Below are positions 44,937 to 62,859 of a DNA stretch of 64,000 nucleotides, piece after piece. The notes beneath the pieces were generated by a model. The model made no database searches. It saw only the letters and a program-made list of their open reading frames with translations, and was not told the DNA's origin. Origin of the DNA: Oikopleura dioica. Lineage: Eukaryota; Chordata; Appendicularia; Copelata; Oikopleuridae. How positions within the stretch are numbered: position 1 is the first letter of the stretch; every line of letters starts with the position of its first letter. The stretch is taken from contig OU015567.1 in the NCBI GenBank assembly GCA_907165135.1, positions 10,049,001 through 10,113,000 on the forward strand, written 5' to 3'. The position numbers and the translations under genes were made by a program.

Positions 44937-47900
44937 ATGGTGAAAAATGGGAGCCACCCAGTTACGAGCATGGGTGGACTCGTTTCGTCCTATGTCGTTG
45001 GCCATCTGACCTCATACCCGGTCAATTTGTCGATTACGCCTGACATTGTCAAGGACGCGAATAATAGGCTCAAATGTAAGTTTCAGTAAACAAGTAACCT
45101 TTAAAAAATGCAGACTATGATGATGTGCTAAAGGTGCTGATTTATCAGAATTAATAAGGAGGAGGAACATGCGCAAGACTCTTCAGCCGTCAAATAATCA
45201 TTAAAAATTGGCAGCGAAGAATCCGGCCAGTTTGTCACTTCTCATTAACCTAGGCAGATATTACAGTCATTACGGTTATTGATTATTTTTAAACCTCTTT
45301 TTCTTTCTCCTTCTCTTCATTATTTCAAATCAGAGAAAGAGGCAAATGTTGAGGCGATACAAAATTGACAGTAAAGATTCTTATAATTCAAGAAGATAGT
45401 CTTTTTGATAATATATTCTAGCACTTGAGAAGAAGAACCAGCTCTGGGCGCATGATTTTCTTCTGAAAGTCGACGAGTTTGGCGTAGAATTGGCAGCAGA
45501 AGCGGACAGAATCTCCGAGAAAATCCCGCTGAACCAGGTGAAATCTGTAAAGCAGGGATTTCCGCTGGAGAAATACAAGGAGATCCTTCTCATCCTCGTC
45601 AAAGAGGGATCCAATTACGAGCTACAGTGTCTCTCCTGTGTTGATTGTTATGCCCGAGGTAAGAAAAGCAAATCCGGAATGTAGAAAGTCCATTATGCGC
45701 TTGTATCATCGCTTTTACGATGATAGTTTTTCCTCAGACTATTTGCTGAAAGATTCCGGAGCATCACTTTTTGCTCCGTTCTTTTTTACAAAAAATAGTG
45801 AATGAGAAATTTTCTTGGTAAGTATTTTTTCTCTCCAAAGACATCTGCTGGTTGTAGCTCTTTTTATTTGATTTATTCATCGATCGACAGCTACAGTACT
45901 ACTGTAAACTGTCTGGTAAACATAGTGCTATGCTTGTAGCAATTATTTGCTAGCGGATGCTCATGAGATGCCCGAGAGTGTCTCGATAATATCTTACTGT
46001 AACTAACGGCGATTTCTTAGACGTCGCAGAAGATATCGAAAGTGCAATTGCTGATTCTAAGCAAAAAAATTCCAACAACTACATTCGACCAGGCACGCTC
46101 TCACGACAGCGTCAAAGGTAAACACCAACTTAAAGCATCAACAACTCTATAAAAATCCATCATAAGACCCTTTTCACCGCTCAAAACTAGCTCTAGACCG
46201 GAAGAGAAACAAATCATGAACCAGCGATACATAAAATTTTTAAGGAGAGAGCTAGAAGGTGGCACTTTCGACATTATTCCACCGCCACCGGCTGTGCCTC
46301 CACCGGCACTCCCAGTTTCAGACTCAGTCAAGCAAAAGATCGACCGAATCAGGCAAACTGCAATTTATCATCATCCGGAGTTCGAGACAAATGGGAATGA
46401 CTCCGCCGATTATAATGCTCTTTTTCAGTACAGAGTTGACAGGAATGCGTTTTTTTAACATCATATATCAGCTGAAAAATTGCTTTAAAAAATGGGTCAA
46501 ACAGGCAACTTTGGATCCAGTTGAGACTTCAGTTTTTATTCTAAAACGCATTATAGAAACGTCCTCATTCTGAACCATTGTCTTGATGACATTGAAGCCT
46601 TCGCTGGACAGCTTCAGAAAGCTGCTGAAGCTCACAAGCAGCTTTCAGTCAAGTCGAAAAAGTCGAAAAGCTCCTCCACGGGGTCCCTTTCTCGCTCGAT
46701 CTATTCGCAGCGAGCTCGACCGCCACCTAAAGAGGCCTATCTCGACATTTTTGCGAAGCAAAAGTTTTGTTTCAACCTTCTCGGCGAGCTCCAAGGTCAC
46801 ATTCAAAATCCATCTGCTGAAGAGCTCTGCCACTATCTTTTCAAGCCGCTGAAAATGATTATTGCTTCGTGCGGTGGGCCAACTCTTGCCCAGGGAGTTT
46901 TGACTCCTCTTCATACTGAGAAGGCTTTGCGACTTTTGAGAGAGAATATGAACTCTTCAGAAGCGGAATTGTTCTTTTCCCTCGGCGAAAAATGGACGAG
47001 AAGCCAGGAATCATGGGCAAATCAAAATGAGATCGAAGAATATCATCCCGAATTCAACTCTGGCTGGATGGCTCCTCCAGTAAAGCCCCCGCCACAAGAA
47101 ATCCCCGAGATCGCGCCCGAAATGACCCAAACAGAAATCATCCTCTTCAACTGCCGCGTTACACGAGATTTTCAAGGGCGCAATGAGATGGAATTGTCTG
47201 TCCTTATCGACGATGTCGTTCATATTCTCGACGACAATCGACTCTGGTGGTACTGTAGGATGGAAAATGGACAGAAGGGTTATCTTCCTTCCAAGATCTT
47301 GAGTCGAATTAATCATCGGAAACCGAGCACTGTCACTTCCGAGCCTTCCGATATCGCCCCAGAGTCGCCCAACTTCACTGGGTCGGGATTCTTGATCCCT
47401 GGCTTCGCTGCATGTAAGTTTCACTCTTCGCCCTAATTTCTAACTTCTTCTCAAGCGTCCAGTTACGCTCCATCGTACGCACCACCGTCAGAAAGCGTGA
47501 ATTCTCCAACTCCACCTCCGATGAGTCCGCCCCTCCCGCCCCAGTTCCTCCGCCTCCTGTAGCCGCTGCCCCAACTCCTCCCCCGCCCCCAGCACCAGCT
47601 CCAGTTCCAGTAGCATCCACCCCAAGAGCGACTCCAGTTCAAAAAACAGTCACAGCCGCGGCGATTTTGGCGAGAAAAGAGCAGCTTTCGAAGCCCGCTA
47701 CGCCCCCTCCCAAGAAAGAGGTAACCTTTCAGCCTACTTTGAAAGGGACGTCGTTAAATTTTTAATTTTCAGGAAGAACGGCTCGTCGTTGACGACGAAT
47801 TCAAAGACGAGCTCGACAATAGAGTCAAAAATTCCAACGTCAATCGCCAATTCAAACTTCCTTCCAGGACAAGTATGTTTTTCTAGAACTGACTCATCCA

Positions 47901-48437
47901 ACTGTTTACCTAACAACTTTTTCTTTCAGAATCGATTCCCAGCGCGACAATTACGAAGAAATCCGCACCCAGAGAGGTCAAACGATGGCTCCAGGTGTGT
48001 AAATCGAAATTAAACAAAAGATCTAAGTCCAAAATCTGAACTTTTTCACTATTTATTCCCTTATTTTTAGTCTTGCTCCTTTTCACATATCACTGTCGAA
48101 TCGCTAGGAGATTTGAATGGATCTCAAATCTTTAGCTTGACGAAAGATGAGCTCAGACAGGTACGATTCCGCCCATTTTCTGTCCCGCTTGAGCAAATTT
48201 TCTAGATCTGCGACCATGAAGGTAATGTTGTCTACAGCAAGCTCAAAATCCAAGAGAACCTGAACCAGCAAAAAGGCACCTTTTCGACGAAAGAACTGCA
48301 GGCAATCCTCTCCAAGCGTCGCCAAATGACGCACGATTCAGAAAATCAACTTAGCCGATCACCACCGGTGCGGCTTCTTCTCAGTTTTAAAAACGCTCCC
48401 TTTCTCGACTGAATTTCAGAGCTACGTGTACTTTTAA
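44937..48437 (+). CDS. EPS8: EPS8 homologue (PTB - SH3 - SAM actin regulator)
   Basis: About ten exons. The N-terminal PTB domain is in exons at 44937-45075, 45422-45659 and 46021-46117 (HLTSYPVN, VAEDIESAIADSK). The conserved helical region reads VDR-NVLILNHCLDDIEAF-LQKAAEAH. The SH3 domain is around DDVVHILDDNRLWWYCRMENGQKGYLPSKIL. A proline-rich exon and a SAM-like tail VKRWLQ ... VESLGDLNGSQIFSLTKDELRQ follow, the actin capping/bundling region of EPS8. The intron 46443-46556 is GA-AG, strongly supported by the flanking conserved residues. In the proline-rich exon (47456-47720) the frame needs one extra base between about 47505 and 47562, so there is either a 1-bp deletion or a sequence error. 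The start at 44937 follows TCTAG plus one base. Confidence 0.92.
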
Positions 48438-48920
48438 AAATTCCACCACCAACGACCAGTTTTCCCCACTGTAAATATGTTATTGATGATTCATTCTGCT
48501 TCAAGTCCCTTCAAGCTAAGCAAAAAAACGAACAAAACATACAGTGCCTCGCTCCTTCGTTTCTATTTTGTTATAGTAGGCTCCAGTTTGGACTTCCTTT
48601 CTTTACGGCAGTCCGTCTTGCGAAAAAAGTGGAATCAAGCATTTTCTTGGCAACAGCAGGAAAAGGGAGCGAGGCATTTGTACACCACCACCTTAAAACC
48701 TATTCTTCTATTCCAACTCCAATCGTTCCGAAACAAACCCTCATCACTTCAACTTCCTCCTGAAAGATACTTCTCTTTTTACTCGCTCTTTATACAACCG
48801 TTCCACTGTATAATTATTGATAATTACTTGCGTACTGTACCGATACCACCATTGATTGATTACTTCTTGATTTCTTATCTTCCTGAAATTCATTTGAGAC
48901 TCAACTTTTCTTGTTTCAGA
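48438..48920. other. Intergenic / 3' UTR of EPS8
   Basis: No exon seen. A T-rich tract ending TTTCAG lies one base before the next ATG and is probably a trans-splice (or 5'-UTR) acceptor. Confidence 0.4.
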
Positions 48921-49440
48921 ATGTCTCAAACGAGCGACGTCGTTATCAAAGAAATCGAGCTCCAAAGAGGAAATGAGGGGCTCGGGTTCAATATAAGGGG
49001 CGGTAACGACCAACCCTACATTGTCGGCGACAACGGGATCTTTGTATCTCGGGTTAGGGACACCGGCGCCGCTTTCAATGTAAGTGCAACTTGTTCTTTC
49101 TTTCACTATTTCGGGCTTTTAGTCCGGACTTCTTGCTGCTGGCGACAAAATCTTGGAAGTCAATGGGGTCGACTTAACCGACGTTGATCACCAACAAGCC
49201 GTGCAAATCTTCCTCAGCACCGTGGAAAACAGCGTCGTGCGATTAAAAATCGTTAAAAATGCCTATCAAGAGATCCAAAACAGAAAAGTACAAGAGGAGG
49301 TAGGACGATTTTAGCCGTGCGATTATCAACGATATTTTTAGGAAAGCGCCTCTTCGAAAAAGAAGTGGATCATTCTAGCGGGTCTGCTAGCCGCTGGAGT
49401 TGGAGGCTACTTCATCTTCAAGCGCTATCAGCGACGCTAG
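48921..49440 (+). CDS. SYNJ2BP: SYNJ2BP / OMP25 homologue, tail-anchored PDZ protein
   Basis: Exons 48921-49079, 49123-49299 and 49342-49440 give 144 aa. Residues ~8-100 form one PDZ domain: EIELQRGNEGLGFNIRGG (the carboxylate-binding loop is GLGF), IFVSRVRDTGAA, LAAGDKILEVNGVDL. A Lys-rich stretch (SSKKKW) precedes a C-terminal membrane segment IILAGLLAAGVGGYFIF and a short basic end KRYQRR, as in mitochondrial outer-membrane OMP25. Length and order match the vertebrate protein (~145 aa). It recruits synaptojanin-2 or other PDZ ligands to mitochondria. AG-A-ATG at the start suggests trans-splicing. Confidence 0.93.
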
Positions 49441-49789
49441 AAGCTTTTCTTCCGCCATAACCCTCTTGAGCCTCTCTTGAGTTTAGTAAGATCGCCCCTT
49501 CTTTGGAGAAAGGAAAAAGTATTTATTGCTAATTTTGTTCTTCGAAAAAACTGTTATTTTTTTCTGTTCTTTCAAGAGTATTTCGTTCTTTATTCGACTA
49601 TTACATGTATACCACCGTTTCTATCCAAAATCCAGTTCTGGAAAAATTCCAGCTCTTGAAAGAAAAAAATCTCTATTTATTTACGAGAAGTGAGCTTCTC
49701 ACTTCTCGCGCTGTTTATTAAGTTCAATAAAAGTTTTTAAAATAAAAATGTACTTTTTCAAATTTCAAAAGGGTTTTCTTTAGTCTGAA
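49441..49789. other. Intercistronic region between two PDZ genes
   Basis: Contains AATAAA at about 49728 and 49741, then TTTCTTTAG at about 49777-49785, four to five bases before the next ATG. Poly(A) signal followed within ~40 bp by an acceptor is the arrangement expected inside a trans-spliced operon. Confidence 0.5.
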
Positions 49790-50437
49790 ATGAGCGATAA
49801 CGTCGCGAAAGAGCAGCCAGTGCAGAAGCAGGAGTATGATGTAACGTACATTTTTCTTCGCTGTGGAGCGGCTGCAAATAAACGCGGCTTTGTCGCCGAG
49901 CCGCGCGTTGATGAGAACGGCAAAGAAGGGATCTTCTTGCGTGAAGTTTGGAAGGGAACAACAGCACATAGGGTAAGGCATCTTCATTTCTTAGTTGTTC
50001 GATTTCATAAATAGAATATGTAGGGGCTTGTTGGCTTATGAGAAGCCAGCTTTTGTTTCTTTGCAAATAAGAAAGGCGGCTTTTATGTTTTTGCGAACAA
50101 GGGCCTAGTTCTTTCCTTGAGATAAGTCCTTTATTAGGCTGGCCTGGCCATTGACGACCGAATAATTCAAATCGGTGACGACGATATGCTCGGTAAATCA
50201 AACGAAGAAGCGCTCAAGCTTCTCAACGCCCCAGAGTACCAAAACACGCCCTGTCGGATGCTCATCATGCACGGCCCGCGCGAGAGAAGCGTTGCAGGCG
50301 ACGATATCGACCCTTCCCTTGATGAGCAGTTTCCAAACAATCTTGGCCCCTTCAGATATTATCTCCCGGCTGCTATTCTCGTTGGAGTCTGCTCTTTAGT
50401 CGTCGGTCTTTTGGTCCGAGGAGCGATGAAGAAATGA
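49790..50437 (+). CDS. Second tail-anchored PDZ-like protein
   Basis: Exons 49790-49972 and 50138-50437 (160 aa). The fold is PDZ-like: VTYIFLRCGAAANKRGF in place of the usual GLGF strand, then GIFLREVWKGTTAHRAGLAIDDRIIQIGDDDMLGKSNEEALKLL. The canonical GLGF loop is degenerate, so ligand choice may differ. The C-terminus is a membrane segment (YYLPAAILVGVCSLVVGLLV) with a short basic end RGAMKK, the same design as SYNJ2BP directly upstream. Adjacent position, strand and architecture suggest an old tandem duplicate that has diverged. Mitochondrial or ER outer-membrane localisation is inferred. Confidence 0.75.
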
Positions 50438-50610
50438 CTTGCCATAAAAGAATCGGGAGCAAGAATGGGATGTGTTGTTTTTCATGTATTCTTTTTGTTC
50501 AATCTGTTACCTGCCCATTTACTACCTCGAAATATATTCATCCGCGGAATTGCTCTTGTCAATAAATAAATTAAATGATTATAGAGAATCGATAGTTAAA
50601 TAGCATCAAA

Positions 50611-51375
50611 ATGCTCGTTGCCTACTCCCGTCACGTGATAATGCTAACACGTGCCTATTTCCTCGCTCTCCTGATCACCATTCTTTCAAAAATAAATTTG
50701 GGCCTTACCATGTTTTCTTATCACCCTCCAGCCATGGTCGCCGGTGCCTGGATTTTTTACGAAGCGGCGGTGTTCAAGAAGTCGAGATTGAGGATCGATT
50801 TGTACTTGAAGAATACTATCCATGGGTTTATAGCGCTCGTTGCTTTGGCCGCTGCGTGTTTTGGTTATTGGGTAAGTGTGTTGCTAGAAACCAAAATAAT
50901 CACGTGTTGCTTCTCAATATTGATGTTGAAAACAGACCTTTCAGTTTCATTAAACATTCTTCTCTTGCCAGCGGCAGGAATTAGAATTTTTCTATAAACC
51001 TATCTTTCATATTTCTTCATTCTTTCACGAGTTCTAGTCACTCATCTTCGCTTCCTTTAAAAATTATTCTTTTAGGCGATTTACGAGAACAAAGAACTCA
51101 TTGGAAAAGATCACTTCACTTCGTACCACGGTCAAGTCGGCATCGCCGCTCTTGCAATGATCTTCGCCAATCAACTTCTTGGAGCTGCGGCACACTATTT
51201 GAAAATTTCTGCCGCGCGCAAGGCGCATAGAATGTTTTCCTTCTTTATCCTTTCCTGTTTTTGTGGCGCGTTGAGTTTTGGTCTTTGGTCGGATTGGGCA
51301 GAGCACCAATTGCATTGGATCTTGAGATACAGTGGTGCTACTTTAGCTACAGTTCCCATTGCCATGTGGCTATAA
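50611..51375 (+). CDS. CYB561D2: Cytochrome b561-domain protein (CYB561D1/D2-like)
   Basis: Exons 50611-50871 and 51076-51375 give 186 aa with six hydrophobic helices. Conserved features are FSYHPPAMVAGAWIFYEA (first haem histidine), KNTIHGFIALVALAAACFGYW, AIYENKELIGKDHFTSYHGQVGI (Lys-Glu motif and histidine) and a late AAHYLK/KAHRMF pair. This matches the CYB561D1/D2 transmembrane reductases, which move electrons from cytosolic ascorbate across endomembranes for ferric or monodehydroascorbate reduction. AATAAATAAAT about 45 bp upstream of the start followed by AAATAG fits an operon-type junction with the PDZ gene. D1 and D2 cannot be separated here. Confidence 0.85.
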
Positions 51376-51519
51376 TTTTTTCCGCTTCATTCTTCCTTTT
51401 TGCTTCCAGTAGTATATTTAGTGACTAATTTCAACTGATCTGATGCCTCATTAACTTTGAATTAGAAAATATGTCTAATCAAATTAATTGAACTTTCTTT
51501 TAAAATCTTCAGACTAAAA

Positions 51520-54405
51520 ATGACCGGACTTATCTACGAGGGTGCGAAGAAAGAAATCGACGTCGATGGAGCGAGGTTAAAATATTTCGATGTTTCATCC
51601 GTCATCCCTCAAGACAAATTCGAGCGTCTTCCGTTTTCCATCCGTGTCTTGCTCGAGTCTGCCGTCCGAAATTGTGACAACTTCCAGGTCTCGGAGGACG
51701 ATGTCAAGAACATCGTCAACTGGGAGGAGAACCAGGGCAAAGGTACTCATGGATTTTGAAGGATTGAATAATAAGCGCCTTTTAGATGTTGAGATTCGAT
51801 TCCGTCCCGCTCGAGTCATTCTCCAAGATTTCACAGGTGTCCCCGCCGTCGTCGATTTCGCAGCAATGAGAGACGCCGTCGCCCGACTTGGTGGTGATCC
51901 AAAGAAAATCAACCCAATTTGCCCGGTTGACCTCGTCATCGATCACTCTGTCCAGGTCGACGTTGCTGGATCAAAAGAAGCGCTGAAGAAGAACCAGGAG
52001 CTGGAATTTGAGAGAAATCGAGAACGATTCCAGTTTTTAAAATGGGGCTCCGACGCGTTCGAGGGGCTAGAGATTATCCCGCCTGGATCTGGCATTGTCC
52101 ACCAAGTAAATCTCGAGTACCTCGCCCGAGTTGTCTTCAACAGAGATTCAACGCTCTTCCCTGACAGTCTCGTCGGAACAGATTCTCACACGACAATGAT
52201 CAACGGACTCGGCGTCCTCGGCTGGGGAGTCGGTGGAATCGAAGCAGAAGCCGTCATGCTTGCTCAGCCTATTTCGATGGTTCTTCCCGAAGTCATTGGC
52301 TACAAGATCAGCGGTGAAATTCCAGATCTCGCTACATCCACCGACGTCGTTCTGACTATCACCAAGAATTTACGTGCAGTCGGTGTTGTCGGCAAATTCG
52401 TCGAGTTCTTCGGACCTGGAGTCGCCCAGCTCTCTATTGCTGATCGAGCCACGATCTCGAACATGTGCCCTGAATACGGAGCCACTGTCGGTTTCTTCCC
52501 AGTTGATGAGGTTTCCCTGGAATATCTCCGACAAACCGGCCGAACCCCCGAGAACGTGAAGCAAATCGAAGAGTATTTGAAGATCTCCAGTATGTTCCGA
52601 AATTACAGCGATGCCTCAACAGATCCAGTTTATTCAAAAGTCTACGAGCTTGACCTTTCGACTGTTGTTTCTTCCCTCTCTGGGCCAAAGCGCCCTCATG
52701 ATCGAGTTTCCGTCACCGATATGAAAAACGACTTCTTGCAATGCCTCACGAATCCTGTTGGTTTCAAAGGATTCAACATTCCCTCGGACCAGTTGAGTAA
52801 AACCGTACCATTCTTGTACGAAGGACAAGAATACACGCTCAAGCAGGGCTCTGTCGTCATCTCTGCCATCACTTCCTGTACCAATACTTCCAATCCTACC
52901 GTCATGCTCGGCGCTGGTCTCCTCGCGAAGAATGCCATTGAAAAGGGATTGAAAGTGGCACCATACATTAAAACATCGCTCTCTCCTGGGTCGGGTGTCG
53001 TTTCTTATTACTTGGAGTCGTCTGGAGTAATTCCTTACCTTGAGCAGCTTGGCTACGGTATCGTTGGTTACGGGTGCATGACATGCATTGGTAACTCTGG
53101 ACCATTGGCTGAAGAGGTCACAAAGGTCATTGAAGAAAACGATTTGGTTGTTGCTGGCGTTCTTTCAGGTAAGAAACAGGGAGGCGCAATAGATTAATCT
53201 TTATCTTTCTCCAAAGGAAACCGTAACTTCGAGGGTCGAATCCACCCACACACGCGCGCCAATTACCTGGCTTCACCTTTGCTCGTGATTGCATACGCTT
53301 TGGCAGGCCGCGTCGACATCGATTTCGAGACCGAGCCTTTGGCTCAGGACGGTGATGGAAACGATGTTTTCCTCCGTGACATTTGGCCCAAGCGAAGTGA
53401 CATTCAGGCAGTTGAACGCGCCCATGTCATCCCAGAAATGTTCAGAAAGGTTTGATCTTTTGGCGGCAACACCTTATTACTTAAATTTAAGGCGTACAGC
53501 TCCGTCAAGACCGGAAACGAAGCTTGGAACCGGCTCGAGGTCGATGCCGGCGTGCAGTACAAATGGGACGCTGAATCGACATATATTCAATCGCCACCAT
53601 TTTTCGAAACAATGACCCGTGACTTACCCCCAATCTCCAACATCACCAACGCTCGAGCTCTTCTCAATCTTGGCGACTCTGTGACGACCGATCATATCTC
53701 GCCCGCAGGCGCGATTTCGAGAACTTCGCCGGCGGCTAAGTACCTTGCTGAACGTGGGCTCAAGCCAAGAGACTACAACAGGTAAAAGATGTGCTGGAAT
53801 CAAGGAAGATAACTCTTTTTTTAGCTATGGAAGTCGCCGAGGAAACGACAGAATCATGGCACGAGGAACTTTTGCCAACATTCGACTTGTCAACAAATTC
53901 GTCGAGAAAGCCGGTCCATTTACCGTTCATTTCCCGTCTGAGGAGAAACTGCCAATTTTCGACGCTGCGATGAGATACAAGCAGGAAAACGTTACTGCGA
54001 TTATTCTTGCTGGTAAAGAATATGGATCTGGGTCGTCACGTGATTGGGCTGCCAAGGGTCCTTGGATGCAAGGAGTCCGGGCGGTCTTAGCAGAGAGTTA
54101 TGAACGAATTCACAGGTAAAGAAAAACACAAGATGTGTTCTTTATATTTTAGATCAAATTTGGTCGGAATGGGAATCATCCCACTTCAATACATGCCCGG
54201 TGAAAACACCGACAAAGCTGGCTTCTCTGGAAAAGAAGTTTTTACCATCGAAATGCCGGACAAGGTGACCCCTGGCTGTACTGCTACTGTCCGCACCGAA
54301 TGTGGCAAATCGATCCAAGTCTTGGTCAGATTCGACACTGAGGTCGAACTCACCTACTTCCGACATGGAGGCATCCTCAATTACATGATTCGAAGCATGC
54401 TCTAA
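51520..54405 (+). CDS. ACO1: IRP1 / cytosolic aconitase
   Basis: Six exons (51520-51742, 51786-53168, 53217-53449, 53492-53781, 53825-54115 and 54153-54405) give ~890 aa, the usual IRP1 length. Aconitase signatures are all present: [53 protein letters not shown] and [10 protein letters not shown] (the three 4Fe-4S cysteines), [13 protein letters not shown], and [13 protein letters not shown] at the C-terminus. The N-terminal tail and LKYFDV start are of the cytosolic IRP1 type, not mitochondrial ACO2. The enzyme interconverts citrate and isocitrate, and without its cluster binds iron-responsive elements. TTCAG eight bases before ATG is a likely trans-splice acceptor. It follows CYB561D2 after 144 bp, a pairing of two redox/iron genes. 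Confidence 0.97.
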
Positions 54406-55065
54406 TAAGGTCTGGGTTCAACCTACCGTGACGATCGGTATCTTTAATGGCGCCGGCAAGCATCGCATAAATACCGGTATAATTGATCAGTCAAATAGTT
54501 TTGAATCCGAATAAAAGAGCTGATTCTTCGTGCGATCCACAGCATTTTCAATGTTACATTTCGATCCGCGAGACAGACTTGATCCGCGATTAGTCTGTCT
54601 GCCATCGTTAAAACATACACATTTAGCAAAATTTCTTTTCGCATATTTGAATTGACTTGAGTCGTCTTTCCCGTTTCGTATAATCCCCCTTCCAGAGGTG
54701 AGCTTTTCCCAACTTGTCTTGAATTAACTAAAACGCAATCACTTTTTTCTCTGCTTCTTTCTTTTTTTCTGCTTCCAGTTCAAGCCTTGTTTCAACTTGT
54801 CCAACAGTATATTCTTCCGTCATGTTATGTTCCTTCTCTGTCTTTATCTGAATGTTGATTCTCTATTTTCTGTATTCTTGTGCAATCGGTTAGCTCGTTA
54901 AGATGTCGACTACTGATGCTAGTATTAAATACAGTTTTCTCAAAGTTCGATACTTCTTTAAAACCCGCCCAATTTATGATTGTTACAGTATCTAATAATA
55001 AATAATTATAAATTCTTGGTCATTTCAATTTTCAAGACAATTGAAACAAATTTCTGCTCAATAGA
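54406..55065. other. Intergenic, 3' flank of ACO1 and promoter side of DECR1
   Basis: No exon is supported. TCAATAG at 55058-55064 precedes the DECR1 start by one base and looks like a trans-splice acceptor. I see no iron-responsive-element hairpin. Confidence 0.4.
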
Positions 55066-62646
<7,581 letters not shown>

Positions 62647-62859
62647 ACAAAAGTCTAGTCAGACCTCTAGTCGCGTCCACGTGATTAACAGTGGACACTG
62701 ACAGTAGTAATACAATTATTTATTCCTGATTCATTCGATTTCTCGTTGATTTATCCAACTTCCCGATTTGAAAATATTCTGTTCTTCAAAAAAGCTTTCA
62801 GCAAAAAAAGATGTTCCGATATTTTTCTAAGCAAAAAAAGTTGAGAGTTGAATCTTAGA

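Noticed and set aside
54406-55065. Iron-responsive element near ACO1 or CYB561D2
   Set aside because: I found no CAGTGN loop on a stem with a bulged C. The CAGTGG in the CYB561D2 coding sequence has no matching stem.
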